Origin: Panagrolaimus kolymaensis
Taxonomy: Eukaryota > Nematoda > Chromadorea > Rhabditida > Panagrolaimidae
Direction of reading: 5' to 3'
Length of the DNA stretch: 64,000 nt
Assembly (NCBI GenBank): GCA_028622995.1
Contig: JAJQJQ010000049.1
Coordinates: forward strand, 1,240,001 to 1,304,000
The notes below the pieces were generated by a model. The model was not told where the DNA came from and searched no databases. It saw only the letters and a list, made by a program, of their open reading frames with translations. The translations under genes were made by a program, and so were the position numbers. Below, piece by piece: positions 52,131 to 63,441 of this stretch. How positions within the stretch are numbered: the stretch's first letter is position 1; every line of letters starts with the position of its first letter.

Positions 52131-55100
52131 AAGAATAGTTACCGAATTTTATTTTTTTTTAATTATTAAATAAAAATTATGTTCGACCTCGAAGTTAAAA
52201 GCCAGGTTTTTTTCTAAAACTAAATTCAAAAATGGAGGGTTTGGAATTTTATGAAGCATTTTATGCAAGAATAGTTACCGAATTTTATTTTTTTTTAATT
52301 ATTAAATAAAAATTTTGTTCGACCTCGAAGCTAAAAGCCAGGTTTTTTTCTAAAACTAAATTCAAAAATGGAGGGATTGGAATTTTATGAAGCATTTTAT
52401 GCAAGAATAGTTACCGAATTTTATTTTTTTTTAATTATTAAATAAAAATTATGTTCGACCTCGAAGCTAAAAGCCAGGTTTTTTTCTAAAACTAAATTCA
52501 AAAATGGAGGGATTGGAATTTTATGAAGCATTTTATGCAAGAATAGTTACCGAATTTTATTTTTTTTTAATTATTAAATAAAAATTATGTTCGACCTCGA
52601 AGCTAAAAGCCAGGTTTTTTTCTAAAACTAAATTCAAAAATGGAGGGTTTGGAATTTTATGAAGCATTTTATGCAAGAATAGTTACCGAATTTTATTTTT
52701 TTTTAAATATTAAATAAAAATTATGTTCGACCTCGAAGCTAAAAGCCAGGTTTTTTTCTAAAACTAAATTCAAAAATGGAGGGTTTGGAATTTTATGAAG
52801 CATTTTATGCAAGAATAGTTACCGAATTTTATATTTTTTTAAATATTAAATAAAAATTATGTTCGACCTCGAAGTTAAAAGCCAGGTTTTTTTCTAAAAC
52901 TAAATTCAAAAATGGAGGGTTTGGAATTTTATGAAGCATTTTATGCAAGAATAGTTACCGAATTTTATATTTTTTTAAATATTAAATAAAAATTATGTTC
53001 GACCTCGAAGTTAAAAGCCAGGTTTTTTTCTAAAACTAAATTCAAAAATGGAGGGATTGGAATTTTATGAAGCATTTTATGCAAGAATAGTTACCGAATT
53101 TTATATTTTTTTAAATATTAAATAAAAATTATGTTCGACCTCGAAGCTAAAAGCCAGGTTTTTTTCTAAAACTAAATTCAAAAATGGAGGGATTGGAATT
53201 TTATGAAGCATTTTATGCAAGAATAGTTACCGAATTTTATATTTTTTTAAATATTAAATAAAAATTATGTTCGACCTCGAAGTTAAAAGCCAGGTTTTTT
53301 TCTAAAACTAAATTCAAAAATGGAGGGATTGGAATTTAATGAAGCATTTTATGCAAGAATAGTTACAGAATTTTATATTTTTTTAAATATTAAATAAAAA
53401 TTATGTTCGACCTCGAAGCTAAAAGCCAGCTTTTTTTCTAAAACTAAATTCAAAAATGGAGGGATTGGAATTTAATGAAGCATTTTATGCAAGAATAGTT
53501 ACCGAATTTTATATTTTTTTAAATATTAAATAAAAATTATGTTCGACCTCGAAGCTAAAAGCCAGCTTTTTTCTAAAACTAAATTCAAAAATGGAGGGAT
53601 TGGAATTTAATGAAGCAATAATTGCCACAATTTTGACCGAATTTTATTTTTTTTTAATTATTAAATAAAAATTATGTTCGACCTCGAAGCTAAAAGCCAG
53701 GTTTTTTTCTAAAACTAAATTCAAAAATGGAGGGATTGGAATTTTATGAAGCATTTTATGCAAGAATAGTTACCGAATTTTATATTTTTTTAAATATTAA
53801 ATAAAAATTATGTTCGACCTCGAAGCTAAAAGCCAGCTTTTTTCTAAAACTAAATTCAAAAATGGAGGGATTGGAATTTAATGAAGCAATAATTGCCACA
53901 ATTTTGACCGAATTTTATTTTTTTTTAATTATTAAATAAAAATTATGTTCGACCTCGAAGCTAAAAGCCAGGTTTTTTTCTAAAACTAAATTCAAAAATG
54001 GAGGGATTGGAATTTAATGAAGCATTTTATGCAAGAATAGTTACCGAATTTTATATTTTTTTAAATATTAAATAAAAATTATGTTCGACCTCGAAGCTAA
54101 AAGCCAGGTTTTTTTCTAAAACTAAATTCAAAAATGGAGGGATTGGAATTTAATGAAGCATTTTATGCAAGAATAGTTACCGAATTTTATATTTTTTTAA
54201 ATATTAAATAAAAATTATGTTCGACCTCGAAGCTAAAAGCCAGGTTTTTTTCTAAAACTAAATTAAAAAATGGAGGGATTGGAATTTTATGAAGCATTTT
54301 ATGCAAGAATAGTTACCGAATTTTATATTTTTTTAAATATTAAATAAAAATTATGTTCGACCTCGAAGCTAAAAGCCAGGTTTTTTTCTAAAACTAAATT
54401 CAAAAATGGAGGGTTTGGAATTTTATGAAGCATTTTATGCAAGAATAGTTACCGAATTTTATATTTTTTTAAATATTAAATAAAAATTATGTTCGACCTC
54501 GAAGCTAAAAGCCAGGTTTTTTTCTAAAACTAAATTCAAAAATGGAGAGATTGGAATTTAATGAAGCATTTTATGCAAGAATAGTTACAGAATTTTATAT
54601 TTTTTTAAATATTAAATAAAAATTATGTTCGACCTCGAAGCTAAAAGACAGGTTTTTTTCTAAAACTAAATTCAAAAATGGAGGGTTTGGAATTTTATGA
54701 AGCATTTTATGCAAGAATAGTTACCGAATTTTATTTTTTTTTAAATATTAAATAAAAATTATGTTCGACCTCGAAGTTAAAAGCCAGGTTTTTTTCTAAA
54801 ACTAAATTCAAAAATGGAGGGTTTGGAATTTTATGAAGCATTTTATGCAAGAATAGTTACCGAATTTTATTTTTTTTTAAATATTAAATAAAAATTATGT
54901 TCGACCTCGAAGCTAAAAGCCAGGTTTTTTTCTAAAACTAAATTCAAAAATGGAGGGATTGGAATTTTATGAAGCATTTTATGCAAGAATAGTTACCGAA
55001 TTTTATTTTTTTTTAATTATTAAATAAAAATTATGTTCGACCTCGAAGCTAAAAGCCAGGTTTTTTTCTAAAACTAAATTCAAAAATGGAGGGATTGGAA

Positions 55101-57440
55101 TTTTATGAAGCATTTTATGCAAGAATAGTTACCGAATTTTATTTTTTTTTAATTATTAAATAAAAATTATGTTCGACCTCGAAGCTAAAAGCCAGGTTTT
55201 TTTCTAAAACTAAATTCAAAAATGGAGGGATTGGAATTTTATGAAGCATTTTATGCAAGAATAGTTACCGAATTTTATTTTTTTTTAATTATTAAATAAA
55301 AATTATGTTCGACCTCGAAGCTAAAAGCCAGGTTTTTTTCTAAAACTAAATTCAAAAATGGAGGGTTTGGAATTTTATGAAGCATTTTATGCAAGAATAG
55401 TTACCGAATTTTATTTTTTTTTAAATATTAAATAAAAATTATGTTCGACCTCGAAGCTAAAAGCCAGGTTTTTTTCTAAAACTAAATTCAAAAATGGAGG
55501 GTTTGGAATTTTATGAAGCATTTTATGCAAGAATAGTTACCGAATTTTATATTTTTTTAAATATTAAATAAAAATTATGTTCGACCTCGAAGTTAAAAGC
55601 CAGGTTTTTTTCTAAAACTAAATTCAAAAATGGAGGGTTTGGAATTTTATGAAGCATTTTATGCAAGAATAGTTACCGAATTTTATATTTTTTTAAATAT
55701 TAAATAAAAATTATGTTCGACCTCGAAGTTAAAAGCCAGGTTTTTTTCTAAAACTAAATTCAAAAATGGAGGGATTGGAATTTTATGAAGCATTTTATGC
55801 AAGAATAGTTACCGAATTTTATATTTTTTTAAATATTAAATAAAAATTATGTTCGACCTCGAAGCTAAAAGCCAGGTTTTTTTCTAAAACTAAATTCAAA
55901 AATGGAGGGATTGGAATTTTATGAAGCATTTTATGCAAGAATAGTTACCGAATTTTATATTTTTTTAAATATTAAATAAAAATTATGTTCGACCTCGAAG
56001 TTAAAAGCCAGGTTTTTTTCTAAAACTAAATTCAAAAATGGAGGGATTGGAATTTAATGAAGCATTTTATGCAAGAATAGTTACAGAATTTTATATTTTT
56101 TTAAATATTAAATAAAAATTATGTTCGACCTCGAAGCTAAAAGCCAGCTTTTTTTCTAAAACTAAATTCAAAAATGGAGGGATTGGAATTTAATGAAGCA
56201 TTTTATGCAAGAATAGTTACCGAATTTTATATTTTTTTAAATATTAAATAAAAATTATGTTCGACCTCGAAGCTAAAAGCCAGCTTTTTTCTAAAACTAA
56301 ATTCAAAAATGGAGGGATTGGAATTTAATGAAGCAATAATTGCCACAATTTTGACCGAATTTTATTTTTTTTTAATTATTAAATAAAAATTATGTTCGAC
56401 CTCGAAGCTAAAAGCCAGGTTTTTTTCTAAAACTAAATTCAAAAATGGAGGGATTGGAATTTTATGAAGCATTTTATGCAAGAATAGTTACCGAATTTTA
56501 TATTTTTTTAAATATTAAATAAAAATTATGTTCGACCTCGAAGCTAAAAGCCAGCTTTTTTCTAAAACTAAATTCAAAAATGGAGGGATTGGAATTTAAT
56601 GAAGCAATAATTGCCACAATTTTGACCGAATTTTATTTTTTTTTAATTATTAAATAAAAATTATGTTCGACCTCGAAGCTAAAAGCCAGGTTTTTTTCTA
56701 AAACTAAATTCAAAAATGGAGGGATTGGAATTTAATGAAGCATTTTATGCAAGAATAGTTACCGAATTTTATATTTTTTTAAATATTAAATAAAAATTAT
56801 GTTCGACCTCGAAGCTAAAAGCCAGGTTTTTTTCTAAAACTAAATTCAAAAATGGAGGGATTGGAATTTAATGAAGCATTTTATGCAAGAATAGTTACCG
56901 AATTTTATATTTTTTTAAATATTAAATAAAAATTATGTTCGACCTCGAAGCTAAAAGCCAGGTTTTTTTCTAAAACTAAATTAAAAAATGGAGGGATTGG
57001 AATTTTATGAAGCATTTTATGCAAGAATAGTTACCGAATTTTATATTTTTTTAAATATTAAATAAAAATTATGTTCGACCTCGAAGCTAAAAGCCAGGTT
57101 TTTTTCTAAAACTAAATTCAAAAATGGAGGGTTTGGAATTTTATGAAGCATTTTATGCAAGAATAGTTACCGAATTTTATATTTTTTTAAATATTAAATA
57201 AAAATTATGTTCGACCTCGAAGCTAAAAGCCAGGTTTTTTTCTAAAACTAAATTCAAAAATGGAGAGATTGGAATTTAATGAAGCATTTTATGCAAGAAT
57301 AGTTACAGAATTTTATATTTTTTTAAATATTAAATAAAAATTATGTTCGACCTCGAAGCTAAAAGCCAGGTTTTTTTCTAAAACTAAATTCAAAAATGGA
57401 GAGATTGGAATTTAATGAAGCATTTTATGCAAGAATAGTT
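52131..57440 (+). repeat. Satellite sub-domain 7: duplicated 2,718-bp (20-monomer) block
   Basis: AGTTACAGAATT at 53361 and 56079, and the C-less AATTAAAAAATGG at 54261 and 56979, are each separated by exactly 2,718 bp. The order of intervening variants matches, from roughly 52.4-54.6 kb to 55.1-57.3 kb. CCAGCTTTTTT units and A-type units also recur in register. A GGAGAGATTGG variant appears from about 54547 onward. Confidence 0.8.
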
Positions 57441-60400
57441 ACAGAATTTTATATTTTTTTAAATATTAATTAAAAATTGTGTTCGACCTCGAAGCTAAAA
57501 GCCAGGTTTTTTTCTAAAACTAAATTCAAAAATGGAGGGATTGGAATTTAATGAAGCATTTTATGCAAGAATAGTTACCGAATTTTATATTTTTTTAAAT
57601 ATTAAATAAAAATTATGTTCGACCTCGAAGCTAAAAGCCAGCTTTTTTCTAAAACTAAATTCAAAAATGGAGGGATTGGAATTTAATGAAGCAATAATTG
57701 CCACAATTTTCACCGAATTTTATTTTTTTTTAATTATTAAATAAAAATTATGTTCGACCTCGAAGCTAAAAGCCAGGTTTTTTTCTAAAACTAAATTCAA
57801 AAATGGAGGGATTGGAATTTAATGAAGCATTTTATGCAAGAATAGTTACCGAATTTTATATTTTTTTAAATATTAAATAAAAATTATGTTCGACCTCGAA
57901 GCTAAAAGCCAGGTTTTTTTCTAAAACTAAATTCAAAAATGGAGGGATTGGAATTTAATGAAGCATTTTATGCAAGAATAGTTACCGAATTTTATATTTT
58001 TTTAAATATTAAATAAAAATTATGTTCGACCTCGAAGCTAAAAGCCAGGTTTTTTTCTAAAACTAAATTAAAAAATGGAGGGATTGGAATTTTATGAAGC
58101 ATTTTATGCAAGAATAGTTACCGAATTTTATATTTTTTTAAATATTAAATAAAAATTATGTTCGACCTCGAAGCTAAAAGCCAGGTTTTTTTCTAAAACT
58201 AAATTCAAAAATGGAGGGTTTGGAATTTTATGAAGCATTTTATGCAAGAATAGTTACCGAATTTTATATTTTTTTAAATATTAAATAAAAATTATGTTCG
58301 ACCTCGAAGCTAAAAGCCAGGTTTTTTTCTAAAACTAAATTCAAAAATGGAGAGATTGGAATTTAATGAAGCATTTTATGCAAGAATAGTTACAGAATTT
58401 TATATTTTTTTAAATATTAAATAAAAATTATGTTCGACCTCGAAGCTAAAAGCCAGGTTTTTTTCTAAAACTAAATTCAAAAATGGAGAGATTGGAATTT
58501 AATGAAGCATTTTATGCAAGAATAGTTACAGAATTTTATATTTTTTTAAATATTAATTAAAAATTGTGTTCGACCTCGAAGCTAAAAGCCAGGTTTTTTT
58601 CTAAAACTAAATTCAAAAATGGAGGGATTGGAATTTAATGAAGCATTTTATGCAAGAATAGTTACCGAATTTTATATTTTTTTAAATATTAAATAAAAAT
58701 TATGTTCGACCTCGAAGCTAAAAGCCAGGTTTTTTTCTAAAACTAAATTCAAAAATGGAGAGATTGGAATTTAATGAAGCATTTTATGCAAGAATAGTTA
58801 CAGAATTTTATATTTTTTTAAATATTAATTAAAAATTGTGTTCGACCTCGAAGCTAAAAGCCAGGTTTTTTTCTAAAACTAAATTCAAAAATGGAGGGAT
58901 TGGAATTTAATGAAGCATTTTATGCAAGAATAGTTACCGAATTTTATATTTTTTTAAATATTAAATAAAAATTATGTTCGACCTCGAAGCTAAAAGCCAG
59001 GTTTTTTTCTAAAACTAAATTCAAAAATGGAGGGTTTGGAATTTTATGAAGCATTTTATGCAAGAATAGTTACCGAATTTTATTTTTTTTCAAATATTAA
59101 TTAAAAATTGTGTTCGACCTCGAAGCTAAAAGACAGGTTTTTTTCTAAAACTAAATTCAAAAATGGAGGGTTTGGAATTTTATGAAGCATTTTATGCAAG
59201 AATAGTTACCGAATTTTATTTTTTTTCAAATATTAATTAAAAATTGTGTTCGACCTCGAAGCTAAAAGCCAGGTTTTTTTCTAAAACTAAATTCAAAAAT
59301 GGAGGGTTTGGAATTTTATGAAGCATTTTATGCAAGAATAGTTACCGAATTTTATATTTTTTTAAATATTAATTAAAAATTGTGTTCGACCTCGAAGCTA
59401 AAAGCCAGGTTTTTTTCTAAAACTAAATTCAAAAATGGAGGGTTTGGAATTTTATGAAGCATTTTATGCAAGAATAGTTACCGAATTTTATATTTTTTTA
59501 AATATTAAATAAAAATTATGTTCGACCTCGAAGCTAAAAGCCAGGTTTTTTTCTAAAACTAAATTCAAAAATGGAGGGTTTGGAATTTTATGAAGCATTT
59601 TATGCAAGAATAGTTACCGAATTTTATTTTTTTTCAAATATTAATTAAAAATTGTGTTCGACCTCGAAGCTAAAAGCCAGGTTTTTTTCTAAAACTAAAT
59701 TCAAAAATGGAGGGTTTGGAATTTTATGAAGCATTTTATGCAAGAATAGTTACCGAATTTTATATTTTTTTAAATATTAATTAAAAATTGTGTTCGACCT
59801 CGAAGCTAAAAGCCAGGTTTTTTTCTAAAACTAAATTCAAAAATGGAGGGTTTGGAATTTTATGAAGCATTTTATGCAAGAATAGTTACCGAATTTTATA
59901 TTTTTTTAAATATTAAATAAAAATTATGTTCGACCTCGAAGCTAAAAGCCAGGTTTTTTTCTAAAACTAAATTCAAAAATGGAGGGTTTGGAATTTTATG
60001 AAGCATTTTATGCAAGAATAGTTACCGAATTTTATATTTTTTTAAATATTAAATAAAAATTATGTTCGACCTCGAAGCTAAAAGCCAGGTTTTTTTCTAA
60101 AACTAAATTCAAAAATGGAGGGTTTGGAATTTTATGAAGCATTTTATGCAAGAATAGTTACCGAATTTTATATTTTTTTAAATATTAATTAAAAATTGTG
60201 TTCGACCTCGAAGCTAAAAGCCAGGTTTTTTTCTAAAATTAAATTCAAAAATGGAGGGTTTGGAATTTTATGAAGCATTTTATGCAAGAATAGTTACCGA
60301 ATTTTATATTTTTTTAAATATTAAATAAAAATTATGTTCGACCTCGAAGCTAAAAGCCAGGTTTTTTTCTAAAACTAAATTCAAAAATGGAGGGTTTGGA

Positions 60401-62149
60401 ATTTTATGAAGCATTTTATGCAAGAATAGTTACCGAATTTTATATTTTTTTAAATATTAATTAAAAATTGTGTTCGACCTCGAAGCTAAAAGCCAGGTTT
60501 TTTTCTAAAACTAAATTCAAAAATGGAGAGATTGGAATTTAATGAAGCATTTTATGCAAGAATAGTTACCGAATTTTATATTTTTTTAAATATTAATTAA
60601 AAATTGTGTTCGACCTCGAAGCTAAAAGCCAGGTTTTTTTCTAAAACTAAATTCAAAAATGGAGAGATTGGAATTTAATGAAGCATTTTATGCAAGAATA
60701 GTTACCGAATTTTATATTTTTTTAAATATTAAATAAAAATTATGTTCGACCTCGAAGCTAAAAGCCAGGTTTTTTTCTAAAACTAAATTCAAAAATGGAG
60801 GGTTTGGAATTTTATGAAGCATTTTATGCAAGAATAGTTACCGAATTTTATATTTTTTTAAATATTAATTAAAAATTGTGTTCGACCTCGAAGCTAAAAG
60901 CCAGGTTTTTTTCTAAAATTAAATTCAAAAATGGAGGGTTTGGAATTTTATGAAGCATTTTATGCAAGAATAGTTACCGAATTTTATATTTTTTTAAATA
61001 TTAATTAAAAATTGTGTTCGACCTCGAAGCTAAAAGCCAGGTTTTTTTCTAAAACTAAATTCAAAAATGGAGAGATTGGAATTTTATGAAGCATTTTATG
61101 CAAGAATAGTTACCGAATTTTATATTTTTTTAAATATTAATTAAAAATTGTGTTCGACCTCGAAGCTAAAAGCCAGGTTTTTTTCTAAAATTAAATTCAA
61201 AAATGGAGGGTTTGGAATTTTATGAAGCATTTTATGCAAGAATAGTTACCGAATTTTATTTTTTTTCAAATATTAATTAAAAATTGTGTTCGACCTCGAA
61301 GCTAAAAGCCAGGTTTTTTTCTAAAACTAAATTCAAAAATGGAGGGTTTGGAATTTTATGAAGCATTTTATGCAAGAATAGTTACCGAATTTTATATTTT
61401 TTTAAATATTAATTAAAAATTGTGTTCGACCTCGAAGCTAAAAGCCAGGTTTTTTTCTAAAACTAAATTCAAAAATGGAGGGTTTGGAATTTTATGAAGC
61501 ATTTTATGCAAGAATAGTTACCGAATTTTATTTTTTTTTAAATATTAAATAAAAATTATGTTCGACCTCGAAGCTAAAAGCCAGGTTTTTTTCTAAAACT
61601 AAATTCAAAAATGGAGGGTTTGGAATTTTATGAAGCATTTTATGCAAGAATAGTTACCGAATTTTATATTTTTTTAAATATTAAATAAAAATTATGTTCG
61701 ACCTCGAAGCTAAAAGCCAGGTTTTTTTCTAAAACTAAATTCAAAAATGGAGGGTTTGGAATTTTATGAAGCATTTTATGCAAGAATAGTTACCGAATTT
61801 TATATTTTTTTAAATATTAATTAAAAATTGTGTTCGACCTCGAAGCTAAAAGCCAGGTTTTTTTCTAAAATTAAATTCAAAAATGGAGGGTTTGGAATTT
61901 TATGAAGCATTTTATGCAAGAATAGTTACCGAATTTTATATTTTTTTAAATATTAATTAAAAATTGTGTTCGACCTCGAAGCTAAAAGCCAGGTTTTTTT
62001 CTAAAACTAAATTCAAAAATGGAGAGATTGGAATTTAATGAAGCATTTTATGCAAGAATAGTTACCGAATTTTATATTTTTTTAAATATTAAATAAAAAT
62101 TATGTTCGACCTCGAAGCTAAAAGCCAGGTTTTTTTCTAAAACTAAATT
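57441..62149 (+). repeat. Satellite sub-domain 8: TAATTAAAAATTGTG class at the array's right end
   Basis: Units with AATATTAATTAAAAATTGTG in place of AATATTAAATAAAAATTATG begin near 57465 and alternate irregularly with the standard form to the end. AATTAAAAAATGG recurs at 58066, 1,087 bp after 56979 (eight monomers), so the left part overlaps another duplicated block. GGAGAGATTGG units are frequent. Confidence 0.8.
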
Positions 62150-62330
62150 CAAAAATGGACGGATTTGAGTTTAATGAATCTGAAAATGCAAGAATTTTCT
62201 CCACCTTTAATTTTTTTTAAATTAAAATTAAATATTTTTAAAAAAATAAATATTTTTAAAAAAAATAAAGGCGGAGAAAATTCTTGCATTAGTTGTTGCT
62301 TCGTTTAATTCAAGTCTCTACTTTTTTTTG
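62150..62330. repeat. Imperfect palindrome of two diverged, oppositely oriented monomers at the array edge
   Basis: The 25-bp arms at 62185-62209 and 62266-62290 are inverted copies with one mismatch (CCACC against CCGCC), enclosing a 56-bp AT-only core of A- and T-runs. Outside them, 62150-62184 and 62291-62330 also correspond in opposite orientation: CAAAAA, then a GA(C/G)-rich stretch, then TTGA(G/A)TT(T)AA, then GAA. Both arms resemble the satellite segment from CAAAAATGGAGGG to ATGCAAGAAT. The right arm is the only minus-oriented copy seen. It could be a fold-back element related to the satellite, or an inversion at the array edge. Confidence 0.75.
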
Positions 62331-62550
62331 ACTTAAAGATTCAAGAATTACCACGGGTTTATAATGTAAAGCATCGATAAGAAAAAATACAGGTATCTAA
62401 AAAAATTAAAACGGTTTTTTGAAGAAAAAAAAATGGAAAGCTTTGTTGCAAAAAAATTTTTGTTTCGCAAAAAGCAAATCGTTGATTGCTCTTTGATGTT
62501 GTTGTTGTTCAATTTGCTTTTGACCAATGCACTTTGTGTCTCTTCAACAG
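62331..62550. other. Spacer upstream of the cullin-like exons
   Basis: No certain exon. An ATG at 62433 opens a 76-codon frame, but it is not in the cullin frame and looks like chance. The cullin frame itself is open only from 62486, after a TGA at 62483-62485. A possible acceptor, CTCTTCAACAG, ends at 62550. No exon encoding the expected cullin-3 N-terminal residues is recognisable between the satellite and this point. Confidence 0.5.
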
Positions 62551-63441
62551 GTTTGGTGAAAAACTATATGATGGTGTCAAAGAATCGGTCAATTATCATT
62601 TGGTTGATGCTGTTCCTACTTCTGTTACTGAAGCGGCTAATACAAACTTCTTGTCTACATTAATTCACTGTTTCAATGATCATACCGTTGCCATGGTGAT
62701 GATTCGAGATATTGTTATGTTTCTTGATTGTGCTTTTGTCAGTCAAAACCGTCGTGATTTGGAACCTGTTTATAATCTGGGTCTTCAACTTTTTCGTGAT
62801 CAAGTGGTTAACCAATCTTCCATCAATGATCTTTTAAAAGCAACTATGCTTAGTATGATTGAATGTGAACGAAAGAAAGAAGCTATCGATTGGTAATTTT
62901 ACTTTTTCATTGTGTTTAAATTTATGCGATCTGGGTTTTCAGGATGAGTCTAAAGGCTGCATGTGAAATGCTTCTTCAACTTGGTCTTAAATCTCGATCT
63001 TACTATGAAACTCATTTTGAAACTTTGTTCTTGAGAGAATCAGCTGGTTACTATCGGGCTGCTGGACAGAAGTTTTTAGCTGAAAACAGTGCAAGCGTCT
63101 TTGTTCGCAAAGTCAATGACTGCTTAATTGAAGAAAAAGAAAGATCTGATCGATACTTGGACAACATCACCGAAGCAAAAATAATGATTGTTTTACAACA
63201 AGAACTCATTGTATCGCATATGCAAACTGTTGTTGATATGGAAAATAGTGGACTTATTTTCATGCTTAACAACGATTGTATTGAAGATTTGAAATTGCTC
63301 TATGATTTATTGAAACGTGCTGAAAATGGCATTACGGTTATGACAGATGCAATGAGCAAATTTTTGCGCGGTTTTGGTGAAGATGATGGTCCTGTTAATC
63401 CTTCACCTATGGGCCTTTTCTTTGTTGTTTTTCATTTGTAA
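62551..63441 (+). CDS. Truncated cullin-3-like protein (N-terminal domain only), 5' end missing
   Basis: Two exons, 62551-62892 and 62943-63441, join across a 50-bp GTAATT...TTTTCAG intron in one frame and give about 279 residues. They match the cullin-3 N-terminal domain throughout: GEKLYDG, NDHTVAMVMIRDI, VYNLGLQLFRDQVV, QKFLAENSASVFVRKV and MENSGL. In the family this domain binds BTB-domain substrate adaptors, while the C-terminal domain binds RBX1 and carries the neddylation lysine. Here the protein stops soon after FLRGFGEDDGPVNP with an unrelated hydrophobic tail, so all C-terminal parts are absent. The start lies outside what I can identify: the chosen left edge is a CTCTTCAACAG acceptor, and the frame remains open back to 62486. 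The first in-frame ATG, near 62690, would discard conserved sequence. Coding conservation is good with no frameshift, so it may be a functional short paralogue or a young pseudogene. Confidence 0.85.
62893..62942 (+). other. 50-bp intron of the cullin-like gene
   Basis: It begins GTAATTTTAC and ends GGTTTTCAG. Without splicing, the first exon reads into TAA at 62894. With it removed, the frame runs from ...EAID through W into MSLKAACEML, matching the continuous helix expected in cullin-3. Confidence 0.9.

Larger units (their letters stand above)
2536..62149 (+). repeat. 59.6-kb satellite array of a 136-bp monomer, about 438 copies
   Basis: The landmark TTCGACCTCGAAG recurs at a spacing of 136 bp (2631, 2767, 2903, 3039, 3175, 3311 and so on, up to 62105). 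The span divided by the monomer length gives about 438 copies, all in the same orientation with no other sequence inserted. Length variants of 134-136 bp come mainly from the two T-runs: TTTATT followed by T6 or T8, and CCAGG against CCAG before T7. Each unit has a T-run, an AAATAAAAATTATG block, the TTCGA-CC-TCGAA dyad, a second T-run and a GAATTT(T/A)ATGAAGCA segment. No frame stays open across units. The first unit (about 2536-2620) is diverged at its outer edge (GGAGTGACTTGAATTT). Such arrays are usually heterochromatic, often centromeric or subtelomeric; which applies here cannot be read from the sequence. Confidence 0.97.

Noticed and set aside
2536..62149. CRISPR-like array
   Set aside because: Units are head-to-tail with no unique spacers, are 136 bp long and lie in eukaryotic DNA; this is a satellite.
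2536..62149. CENP-B box in the monomer
   Set aside because: The TTCG word is present, but the required downstream A and CGGG are absent on both strands.
2536..62149. Satellite as a coding repeat
   Set aside because: The unit length is not a multiple of three and no frame stays open through a unit, so no long frame crosses the array.
62433..62663. 76-codon ATG frame overlapping the cullin-like exon
   Set aside because: It is in a different frame from the conserved cullin sequence and its Leu/Met-rich product is a shadow of it.
63051..63272. Minus-strand open frame
   Set aside because: It lies wholly antisense to the conserved cullin-like exon and has no features of its own.
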